From Pseudofabraea citricarpa (taxonomy: Eukaryota; Ascomycota; Leotiomycetes; Helotiales; Dermateaceae): a stretch of 64,000 nt of DNA. Positions 1 through 9,959 of the stretch are shown piece by piece. Position numbers and translations under genes: made by a program. Where the stretch lies: positions 310,001-374,000 of the forward strand of contig JAPWGK010000020.1 of NCBI GenBank assembly GCA_029641185.1, written 5' to 3'. Position 1 is the first letter of the stretch. Each line of letters opens with the position of its first letter. The notes below the pieces were generated by a model. It made no database searches and was not told the origin of the DNA. It worked only from the letters and a program-made list of their open reading frames with translations.

Positions 1-2737
1 GGAAAGGGCATGTTCGCCTGGTTTAGTCCGGTGGTGAAGACCAGTGAGCAAGATATTATTGTGCAGGTTGGGTTGGATGCTACGATTTTCCTGAGGTTCC
101 TGAGGATGTGCCGGAACATTTTCGTCGTCTTGTCGATTTTTGGCTGTGGAATCCTCATTCCAGTCAACTTGATCAAAGGTGTGAAGTGGGATGATTCGAC
201 TTTCATTTCCAGATTGACGCCCCTATACACCTACGGAGAGGCCAACTGGGGAGTTTCTATTTGTGCATGGATCTTTGATTTTATTATCTGCGGATTTCTA
301 TGGTGGAATTATAAGAAGGTTCTCATACTTCGGAGGCAGTACTATGATAGCCCTGAGTATCATGCCAGTCTACATGCACGAACGTTGATGGTATGGCAAG
401 GAAGATCGCAAAAACGGTACTAGAGCTGACATTGTATAGATCAATGATATCCCAAAGGATTTTCGATCAGACGAAGGCATCGGCAGATTAATAGATGAGG
501 TTGCGCCGACTTCCTCGTTTGCTCGTGCTGCCATCGCCCGCAATGTCAAAGACCTCCCAGAGCTCATCGAAGAGCACGGCGAAAATGTTCGCGAACTCGA
601 GCAGGTTCTGGCAAAGTATTTGAAAGATCCAGCAAATCTTCCGAAAGCGCGACCAACATGCAAGCCACATAAGAAAGATCCATCGTTTGCATCGTATCCT
701 AAGGGCCAAAAATTAGACGCCATTGAATACCTTACTGGGCGCATAAAGGAGTTGGAAATTGAGGTCAAAGAGATCCGTCTTGGGGTTGATCGAAGAAATC
801 CATTGCCCTATGGATTCGCCAGTTACGAAGGTATTGATGAGGCCCACACCATAGCGTATGCTGCACGGAATAAACATCCTCAAGGCACCAAAATTGTTCT
901 AGCACCACGACCAAATGATATCATATGGAAGAATATGCCGTTGACTAAGAAGCAAAGGAAATGGCGTAGGATTGTTAACAACTTTTACGTCACATTGCTG
1001 ACGTTGATTTGGATTGCACCCAATGCTCTGATCTCTATTTTCCTGGTGAATCTTTCCAATCTTGGGCATGTCTGGCCTGCTTTTCAAGATTCTTTAGCCG
1101 CCAACACAACCTGGTGGGCCATTGTTCAGGGTGTTGCCTCTCCAGCAATCACGTCCCTCGTGTATTTGGTCCTTCCAATTATTTTCCGACGGTTTGCCAT
1201 CCGAGCCGGAGATCGAACTAAAACTGCACGAGAGCGCCATGTAACTGGAAAACTCTACACCTTTTTCGTCATCAATTTCCTGATCGTCTTCTCGGTTTTC
1301 AGTGTAGTCTGGGGGTTTGTTTCGGGGGTTATTGATGATACAGACAGTGGCACTGATGCATGGACCGCTATCAAGAACGCAAATATTGGACTTCAACTCT
1401 TCATTTCGCTGTGCGATTTATCCCCGTTCTGGGTTACTTGGTTATTACAGCGCAACTTAGGTGCAGCCGTTGATCTTGCTCAGCTATGGACCTTGGTTTA
1501 CAGTTTCTGCGCCAGGAAATTCTCAAGCCCGACTCCTCGCGAGATAATCGAATTGACGGCACCACCATCATTCGACTATGCAGCATACTACAACTATTTC
1601 TTGTTTTACAGCACTGTTGCATTATGCTTTGCAACCTTACAGCCATTGGTTCTAGTTGCAGCAGCACTCTACTTCGCCCTTGATGTCTACTTGAAGAAGT
1701 ATCTATTGATCTATATCTTCATTACCAAGACAGAATCAGGTGGCATGTTTTGGCGCATGCTTTTCAACAGGATGCTCTTTGCAACTGTCTTGGCTAATCT
1801 CGTAGTTTTCCTTTCCGTGTGGGCTCAAGGAGATGGACAACACATGCAAGCTTATGCCGTTATTCCTCTACCATTCCTGGTGCTGGCTTTCAAGTTTTAC
1901 TGCAAACGAACCTTCGATGACAAGATTCACTATTATACCGTACGAAATGCTTTGAAGGATCCAGAAGCTGCACGCACAAAGCTTGGTGGCAAGGGAGACA
2001 GATTATCGTCTCGTTTTGGACATCCAGCTCTGTATCGTCCTTTAATCACACCTATGGTGCATGCAAAGGCCCAGAACATCCTCGCATCCGTGTACCGTGG
2101 TCGTTTAACAGATTCCAATGTTCCAGGATCTGTGGATAATGAATCTGTTTCCGCCTACTCGGATACCTATGCACTCGATCCTATGAGAGCAGGACAACCA
2201 GGACGAAAAGAAAGAATACCTGGTTTCGAAATGGTCCCTGAAAATAGACTCGACTTTTCATATTACAAAGGTAGAGCTGAGTTTGGCGAAGAGCACGGTG
2301 GTGGTGGTAACATCTACGGAAAGGCCGATGATTTGGTTCGGCCAGATACACCGAGTACCATGCTTGGCGATTCACGACCCGGAACTCCAGTTGGTGGAAG
2401 GAGAAATTTCAATAGCTCATCGAGCACACCTCTTAACCAAGATGCACACGGCGACATTGGAAATAACCACCCCATGTACGCGCATCAGAATGATAGCGAG
2501 AGTAACTTGGTTCACGGCGCAGCAGCCATGCCGGTGACAGGACCCAGCAATGGCAATTCACGAGATCAGAGTCTGGAGAGACGAGCACCGGGATTCCTTG
2601 GTGGTGGCCCGCAGGGATACGGTGGATTACCGCAACGCGAGGAAGATGATGATACCCAGCAACAGCATGATCCAATGAATTATGATTACTTCCGGTCGAG
2701 GAGGAATAATGGCGGGTGGCAAGGTTGGTCTGGATGA
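1..2737 (+). CDS. CSC1/OSCA-like (TMEM63 family) calcium-permeable channel, 5' truncated by window
   Basis: The gene enters the window already in frame. Exon 1-390 is followed by a 49-nt intron (391-439, phase 0) and a last exon 440-2737, giving about 895 visible residues. The family is osmosensitive, calcium-permeable cation channels of plasma and inner membranes. After the first visible membrane segments comes a cytosolic domain that opens INDIPKDFRSDEGIGRLID-like, the PHM7 cytosolic domain. Next is a block of hydrophobic helices (roughly nt 960-1900) corresponding to the RSN1 7TM/DUF221 core. The last ~230 residues are hydrophilic, rich in Gly, Asn, Pro and Ser, and probably a regulatory tail. 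Which yeast paralogue (Csc1, Rsn1, Phm7) it matches cannot be settled without the missing N-terminus. It converges on the minus-strand repeat locus. Confidence 0.9.
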
Positions 2738-3199
2738 TTGATTCGTTTGGGATGGTGTTGGTCTGTAAGATACGATATGATCAGAACAAGTATCACGTAC
2801 TTGGAAAGGGGTGTCAAATTAGGTGTATGGAAACTGGACTCGGAGTTTATTATAGAGAGAGCGTCTGCATGATTGGATGATTCATTCATTTCATTGGCTT
2901 TGTTGGGTGAGGTGATGGATAGACAGATATACTTAATAATGACGATGATCGATCCCTGGGAATGAAGGGAGAAGAATCATTGATAAAAGGATGGGAAGAG
3001 AAACACCTAGGCACTTACCTAATTTTAAATCTTTAAAAAATCATGACTGTATGTTATGAGCTTGATCTCGTTTGGTTTATCTATCTGCCTCTCTCCTTCC
3101 ATAACTCTCTACAGCCCTCCCCATCACTCCCTCCTCTCTTCTCATAACACATGTGGTGTTCTTTGTAGATAGCCCCTGGGGCTTGGTCGTTTCCCCCGA
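2738..3199. other. intergenic, between convergent units
   Basis: This holds the 3' flank of the CSC1-like gene and probably the end of the minus-strand hyper-intronic locus. No ORF or RNA gene is supported. A pyrimidine-rich tract lies near 3085-3145. Confidence 0.6.
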
Positions 3200-3296
3200 A
3201 GCCCTCAAGGAAAGGTGCAAGCGCTAAAATAAATATGTAGTGGGTACTGCAGAGCTACGCAAGGCAAGGCAGAGAGAAACAATAAGGGTGACGTAC
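3200..3296 (-). repeat. degenerate 25th element of the intron array
   Basis: The plus-strand right end (agggtgacgtacc) and an interior CTCAAGGAAAGGTG match the array. The left inverted repeat and branch box are lost. On the minus strand it supplies a good GTACGT donor at 3296 after the 99-nt spacer 3297-3395. An acceptor could be TTGCGTAG or CTCTGCAG inside it. It may mark the old end of the array or the last intron of the transcript. Confidence 0.5.
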
Positions 3297-3395
3297 CTTT
3301 CTTTGATGTGGAACTTGTTTGGTTTTGGTTGGGGATCTCGTCGAGAGGAGTTGCGGGTTTGGAAAGTAGGGGTTCGTTGGTAGCTTGATAGGTAG

Positions 3396-6300
3396 CTGTA
3401 CGCCTTAGCAAATCTTCAAGGAAAAGTATAGGTGGCAGAAATGGCAGAGATCAGAGATATATAGAAGGAAGTAAATGGTGGGGCGGCGTACCTTTTTGTT
3501 CTTGCCTCTCCTCTTCTGTCGTCTGTCCTGCTCTCGTCTTGCTGGCCAGCACCCAGGGAGGATCGAGGTCTGGCAAACGCTTGCTTGCTCTTCCGGCTTT
3601 TTCTGGATCAGACCACCTGTACGCCTTAGCAAATCTTCAAGGAAAGGTGTAAATGGCAGAAATAGCAGAGATCAGAGATATATAGGAGAAGGTAGATGGT
3701 GGGGCGGCGTACCTTTATCTGTCTCCCTTTGGATCGAGCTCGCGTGGGGTGGTTTCCGACGGTCGTTGTTGAAAACCTGCACGCCTTAGCAAATCTGAAG
3801 GGAACGTGTAGATGGTAGAGATGGTATAGATAGCAGAGAGTATATGGAAGAAAGTAAATGGTGGGCGGCGTACCTCTTGTCTCTTCTTTTTTATCCTTGT
3901 CACAGGGTGGGTGCTCAGGTTGACAAGTGGGTGCCGAAGGTCGAAGTTTAAACCCTGTACGCCTTAGCAAATCTGAATGAAAAGTGTAGGTAGCAGAGAT
4001 AGCAGAGATGATGAAAGAAGTATAGATGGAAATATATGGCGGGGTGGCGTACCTCGTCTTGTTTATCCTTTGGATCGAGCTCACGTGGGGTTTTCGAAGG
4101 TCGGGTTTTGGAACCTGTACGCCTTAGCAAATTTGAAGGGAACGTATAGATGGTAGAGATAGTATAGATGGTAGAAAGTATATGGAAGAAAGTAAATAGC
4201 AGGGCGGCGTACCTTTTTTCAATTCTCGTAATCTGGTTGATAAGCGGCTCCCTCGAATACCGGAGCTTAAGACCTGTATACCTTAGCAAATCTGAAAGAA
4301 AGGTGTAAGTTACAGGGATAGAAGCTGTAGAGATGGGAAATCTTATAGGATATAGAGAAATGGGGAGGTGGTGTACCCTTCATGTCTTTCCTTGGCTCCC
4401 TCTTCTTGGTCTTGCCAAACTGATTGAAATGTCACGAGTGGCGTCAGAAACGGGATGGGAGTGAGGAAGATTCACGTTGAGGACACCTGTACGCCTTAGC
4501 AAATCTTCAAGGAAAAGTGTAGGTAGCAGAGATGGTAGAAATAGCTTAAGATAACAAAATATAGCTGAGATAATGAGGCGGCGTACCTTTTCTGCTTTTA
4601 TGTCACCTCCATTCTCGCTTGTTTATCTCTTCGTGTTCCTTTTGTTCTCTGGAGCCTTCGAGGATTGGAGGAGGACGGGGTTAGAAGTGGTTCTTGTATA
4701 AATTACCTGTACGCCTTAGCAAATCTTCAAGGAAAAGTGTAAGTGGTAGTAGAAATGGCAGAAATGGCTTGAAATAACAGAATATAGCAGAAATAATGAG
4801 GCGGCGTACCTTTTCTCTTCTTCTTTGCTCCGACCTGTTATTCCTTATTTCCATCCCCTTTCTTCCTCTTCTAATAAGGACGTGATGTTGCTAGTAAAGT
4901 GGAGCGGTGGTTGGAGTCGAGATTGCGGGTGTGTACCTGTACGCCTTAGCAAAACTCAAGGAAAAGTGTAAGTAGCAGAAATAGTATATATATGTTAGAG
5001 TATAGCATGAAAATAATGAGGTGGCGTACCTTTTCTTGTGAATTTGATGGATGGGTAAAGTGCCTAAAAAGAGGCGTGAATCGGAACGGTCTTCTATAGG
5101 TGTCACCTGTACGCCTTAGCAAAAGTTCAAAGAAACGTGTAAGTTGCAGAAATGGCAGAAATATGAGATATAGCAAGATATAGAAAGAAAAAATAATGAG
5201 GCGGCGTACCTTTTTGCTTTGAATACCATGTACTAAGCAGGTCGGCGAGTTGAAAACAGCCGGAGATAGTTGAATGAGGATAATCTGTACGCCTTAGCAA
5301 GTGTAAAGAAAAGTGTAAGTGGCAGAAATAGTAGAGATAGCTGTTATGTCAAATGAGAAATAAATAGTGAGGTGGCGTACCTTTGCTCATTTGTATTAAA
5401 CCCTCATAGGCCGAAAGACAAGTTGCAGACTTGGAGATGCTGGGCTAAGATGTGATTTGTGTGTAACCTGTACGCCTTAGCAAAAGTAAGGAAAAATAAG
5501 TGGCAGAGATGGTAGAAGATAGTGAGGTGGCGTACCTTTATTTTATCGCTATCAGATTCGCGGATAAGCGAGGTCGGCTCAGGGGCTGCTGGATTATGAG
5601 GCGAGGGGCTTTTAGAGGGTCCAACCTGTACGCCTTAGCAAAAGCAAAGAAAGGTATAAGTAGTAGAAATGAGGAAGATGTGGCAGAACTTGGGAGTAAA
5701 ATAATGAGGCGGCGTACCTTCTCTTTTCCTGCTCGAAGGTCAACCTCGCTGGTTGAGCTAAGCGAGGATCCATGGATTCCGTTAAGTAACCTGCACGTCT
5801 TAGCAAAAGTAAAGATAAATATGAGTAGCAAAGATGGGAGGTACTTCACAAAGTATAGAAGTAAACAATGAGGTTGCGTACCTTTCTACTACGTTTCCAG
5901 GTGGCTTATTGGTACGAGTATGATTTTGGCGAGTTGGAAAAGTTGAACCTGTACACCTTAGCAAAAGTAAAGAAAAGTGTAAGTGGCTGAGATTATGAAA
6001 ATGGCATGCTGTTATTTATGGGAGATAATGAGGTGGTGTACCTTTTGTGATCCTAAGAGAAGAGACGATAGACGGCTATCCTCTGAATATAGCCTCTAGA
6101 GAAGCAACTGAAAGGTAGTTTGATCTGGCCACACCTTAGAGTATTAAGTTCTGGGTGATTTTTGGCTTTAGTAGGATGTTGTATCTGTACGCCGTTAGCA
6201 AGTGTAAAGAAAAGTGTAAGTAGTAGAAATAGCAAGTATAGCAACATATAGTAGAGATAATGAGGGCGACGTACCTTTCTGAAGTTGTGTCCCGCCTAGA

Positions 6301-7575
6301 AATATCCTCATTTGTATATTTAGTCGAGCGCTTATCGTCCGAGGTTGAAATTCTGCATCTGTACGTCTTTAGCAAGTGTAAAGAAAGATGTAACAGGCAG
6401 ATATGTGAAGTATGGCAAAATATAACAGAGATAATGAGGGTGACGTACCTTTTCTAGAGTTTATGCTGTCTGGAGTTGGTGTTCTTTTACACTCTGGTGT
6501 GATCTAAGCTTGGCCTGGCTGGGGGAACAAACTGCGAGATCGGAAAATGATACTACATGTCACCTGTACGTCTTTAGCAAGTGTAAGGAAAAGTGTAACA
6601 AGCAGAGATAGCATAAATGGCATGTATGTGGTAGAAATAATGAGGGTGACGTACCTTGTTCCTTGGAGTTGAAGTTGGCTATGGTGCACAAATAAACAGA
6701 GGAGAAGTCGATACCAAAATTGGTTATGTTTTACTGTACGCCGTTAGCAAGTGCAAGGAAAAGTGTAAGAGGCAGAGATAGCAGAAATAACATATGTGGC
6801 AGAAATAATGAGGGCGGCGTACCTTTACTTTAAGCTGAAGTTGACTTGAAAAGGAGGTGTATCTGTACGCCGTTAGCAAGTGCAAAGAAAAGTGTAAGAG
6901 ATAGAGATGGTAGAAATGGCATCTATATGGCAGAAATAATGAGGGCGACGTACCTTTGCTTTATACTGAAGTTGACTGGAAGTCTGGAAAAGCGGGGTGT
7001 CTCTGTACGCCGTTAGCAAGTGCAAGGAAACGTGTAAGAGGTAAATATGGCAGAATATAGCAGTTGTTATATGGCAGAAATAATGAGGGCGGCGTACCTT
7101 GTTTTATGCATGACAGTCTCCGTGATAGAGCCGTGGAAGGTATCTCGGGTGTATGGGATGCATTGGGTATCTGTACGCCTTTAGCAAGTGCAAAGAAACG
7201 TGTAACAAGCAGAGATGACTGATATGGCAGGAGATATATGGCAGAAATAATGAGGGTGGCGTACCTTGTAACATAGCTGAGTGGCCAAGAATTCTGGAGC
7301 GTGTGAGGAGCCGGTATCTTGAATCTGTACGCCGTTAGCAAGTGCAAAGAAACGTGTAAGAGGCAGAGATATCAAGATATGGCAGTTGTTATATAGCAGA
7401 AATAGTGAGGGCGGCGTACCTTGTAATGAAGTCGAGTGAGGAAGGAGTGCTGGAACTGGTAAAGGTGGGAGAACTCGATGTTTTGAACCTGTACGCCTTA
7501 GCAAAAGTAAGGAAACGTGTAGGTGGCAGAGATAGCGAGATAGCAGAGTAGGGCAGAAATAATGAGGCGGCGTAC
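3396..7575 (-). repeat. array of 24 introner-like, inverted-repeat-bounded intron elements
   Basis: Twenty-four related elements are separated by mostly dissimilar spacers of 40-143 bp. Minus-strand intron coordinates: 3396-3491, 3617-3712, 3777-3873, 3955-4052, 4115-4212, 4274-4376, 4487-4586, 4707-4809, 4937-5029, 5107-5209, 5285-5380, 5468-5535, 5626-5717, 5791-5881, 5949-6041, 6185-6274, 6359-6448, 6564-6654, 6734-6822, 6863-6953, 7003-7097, 7171-7264, 7325-7419, 7489-7575. Each reads 5' GTACGCC (or GTACGTC/GTACACC), then an interior with TCATTATTTCTGCCAT-like sequence, then TTTGCTAAGGCGTACAG at the 3' end. Donor, branch box and acceptor are therefore all present, and the ends are inverted repeats of 7-8 bp. 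Three subfamilies follow position: TTAGCAAATCTTCAAGG (3.4-4.8 kb), TTAGCAAAAGTAAGG (4.9-6.0 kb and the 7.5-kb copy) and GTTAGCAAGTGCAAGG (6.2-7.4 kb). That splicing occurs is inferred from these signals; no transcript is visible here. Confidence 0.85.
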
Positions 7576-7860
7576 CTTTTTTGCGGGCAGAGAAAGACTG
7601 GTGGCGAGCAGACTGTTCCGTCTGAAGAGATCCTCGAGGCGCATTGTAGAGAGTATGAGGTCGGGACCTGGCAGGCTCGAAATGTGGTTTTGTGTTACCC
7701 AGCTGTTAGCATGTATCTTTGTGAAAAGTGGAGGAGAACCTACCAAGTCACACTGCTTTTCTTCGCCTTCGGACCGCGCCAAAACTCAAGTGAGAGAGCG
7801 CCGTCAACTCACTGAGGACACAGGGGGGTTGTCAGTAGACGCGGTGCGGGCTAGATCTTG

Positions 7861-8217
7861 AATATATATGGTCAGATGATGAAAGATGGTGCAAGATGAG
7901 GAAAGATGGGGAAATATGAGGAAATTTAGGGAGATATTTGATATATGTTAAAGATAATATTATATTTGAATGAAGTTGAGAGATAGAGAGATCATATATG
8001 GTAGTAGATAGCAAGAAATAAGAAAGGGCAAGATAGAGAAGATAGAGAAGATGTGTAATAGATCATGGTAAATTGACGAAGGAGAAGAGACGCGGAGAAA
8101 AGGAAAGGAGAGAGGAGAGATGGAGGGGAGAAGAGTATGAACAGAGAAGAGAAAAAAAGGGTGGAAAAAGGAAAAAGAAGAAAAGAGAAGAAAAGAAAGG
8201 TGGACTTGCTGTGCTTC
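7861..8217. other. purine-rich spacer between the two repeat clusters
   Basis: The plus strand is strongly purine-rich (GAGGAAAGATGG- and GAAGAAAAGAG-like runs) and the minus strand correspondingly CT-rich. No gene is supported. If the minus-strand unit is continuous, this would be a long intron or untranslated stretch. Confidence 0.5.
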
Positions 8218-9190
8218 GTAGTTTAGGGTCATTGCGGACCTAATAAATATGGCAAAATATAGCAACTAAATGGCAACCAAATGGCAGAAATAATGAGAGT
8301 GAAAGACTATGGAATCCACTTACCGGAGGGTCGTAGTTTTAAGGTCATTGCGGACCAAGTAAAAATGGCAAAGTATAGCAGATATATGGCAGATATATGG
8401 CAGAGATAGTGAGAGCGAAAGACTATGGAATCCACTTACCTTGAGGTAGTTTAGGGTCATTTCGGACCTAATGTAGATCTGGAAATATTGCAAGTAGATG
8501 GCAGAGATAGTGAGAGTGAAAGACTATGGAATCCACTTACCTGGGTGATAGTTTAAGGTCGTTCCGGACCGGTAATGTAGATCTGGAAATATTGCAAGTA
8601 TATGGCAGAGATAGTGAGAGAGAAAGACTATGGAATCCACTTACTGTTGGTAGTAGTTTAGGGTCATTGCGGACCTAGTGTAGATCTGGAAATATTGCAA
8701 GTATATGGCAGAGATAGTGAGAGAGAAAGACTACGGAATCCACTTACTGTTGGTAGTAGTTTAGGGTCATTGCGGACCTAGTGTAGATCTGGACATATGG
8801 CATATAAATGGCAGAGATAATGAGAGCGAAAAACAATGGAATGTACTTAGCTGGGGAGGTGGTAGTTTTATGGTCATTCCGGACCCATTGTAGATCTGGA
8901 CATATAGCATATAAATAGCAGAGATAGTGAGAGAGAAAGACAACGGGATGTACTTAGCTGGGGGTGGTGGTAGTTTTATGGTCATTCCGGACCCATTGTA
9001 GATCTGGACATATGGCAAGTAAATAGCAGAGATAGTGAGAGAGAAAGACAACGGGATATACTTAGCTGGGGAGGTGGTAGTTTTATGGTCATTCCGGACC
9101 CAACGTAGATCTGGACATATGGCAAATATGGTAGAGATAATGAGAGAGAAAGACTAATGAATCCACTTAGCTCGCGTCATAGTTTAAGGT
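8218..9190 (-). repeat. ~105-bp minisatellite, about 9-10 copies, related to the intron array
   Basis: Copies recur at about 101-116 bp. Each has a conserved TAGTTTTAGGGTCATTGCGG-like box, an ATGGCAGAGATAGTGAGAG box and GGAATCCACTTAC. On the minus strand five copies (near 8324, 8440, 8541, 8645 and 8748) carry a good donor GTAAGTGG, and some carry an acceptor such as CTACATTAG or TTTATTAG, leaving 28-45-nt candidate micro-exons beginning GTCCG. Four upstream copies (8850-9172) have CTAAGT instead of GTAAGT, so splicing cannot be general. The ATGGCAGAGATAGTGAG box is shared with the interior of the array elements, so the two clusters are homologous in part. Confidence 0.85.
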
Positions 9191-9959
9191 CATCGCGGAC
9201 CAAAGCAAGGTGTTGGAGCTGGAGGTGGTCTGCTATGATCAACTTTGATCATGCACCGAAGGGAGACTCCCCCTCAGGCATAGTGCGGATGGGTGTGAAC
9301 TGCTGCAACTCGCCGGAGTTGCAATGGCAACAAGATGCACTGCACCCTTGTGTAGCGCTGGTGCCCCATTGTATGTACTGCAGGACTGTGACGCGGTGTG
9401 GAGATGTTGATCCTCATGCTGTTGTTTTGAGGCCACGCGTCAACAACCATGAGGTGTCGAGATCAGCTTGATCGTCGTCTGAGTCGATGGTAAGAGGGTC
9501 GGAGGCCCGAGAAGAGATGGCACCGTGATCTGATTTGATGCCATGATGATGGTGTTGATGGATCTGTACGCGTGTTAGATGGCTCTGGTCAGGAAGGGTG
9601 ACTTACAACAGAAGAATCGACGCGAAACTGTGAATAAACGCGTTGGGGATTAATGAAGCGATGCGTCTGATAGATTGGGATGCTACTCACCCTTTGGCGA
9701 TGGTTGGAGATGGCTATGGGTTGTGGTTGTTGAGATGTTGATGATGTTGTGTTTGGAGATGATGTTGACAACGAGATGAAGAAGGGAAAGAGGATGGAAG
9801 CAGAAGACGGGCAGAAGTAGAGCGTGAAGTGCTTGACGCGCTAGTGGTTGTTGCACCAGCAACCAGAGTCTGCGTGCGTGGTCTAGCTGGTGAATACCTT
9901 GATGGCTGACTGGCACATGCCATCAACACTCTAGCGGGTAGAGTCTTTCTGGAGATTGT

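Larger units (their letters stand above)
3297..9692 (-). other. putative hyper-intronic minus-strand transcription unit (coding status unresolved)
   Basis: The spacers between intron-like elements behave as short exons. A conventional intron pair lies upstream: 9628-9690 (GTGAGT...CACAG) and 9564-9606 (GTAAGT...CTAACACGCGTACAG), bracketing a 21-nt exon at 9607-9627. One frame is open across these exons (ends ISNHRQR, FRVDSSV, then IHQHHHHGIKSDHGAISS onwards) and includes an acidic PLTIDSDDD stretch before a stop. Two other stretches keep one frame through consecutive array exons: about 7790 down to 6823, and 6184 down to 5381. The second needs an ordinary 82-nt intron inside 6042-6184. Between and beyond these runs stops or phase mismatches appear. 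It could be a many-exon low-complexity protein gene, several genes, a decayed gene, or a spliced non-coding RNA. Confidence 0.4.

Noticed and set aside
3475..5871. Plus-strand ORFs inside the array (for example 3475-3789 and 5500-5871)
   Set aside because: They run through the repeated elements, include element sequence as codons and lack plus-strand splice logic; the signals are on the minus strand.
3396..7575. CRISPR-like repeat-spacer appearance of the array
   Set aside because: Repeats are 68-103 bp, diverge gradually, carry splice signals and sit in a eukaryotic nuclear context; spacers vary widely in length and no cas genes exist here.
8767..9051. Minus-strand ORF with repeated GSGMTIKLPPP peptides
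   Set aside because: It reads straight through minisatellite units and loses frame after three copies; repeated peptides follow from the DNA repeat.
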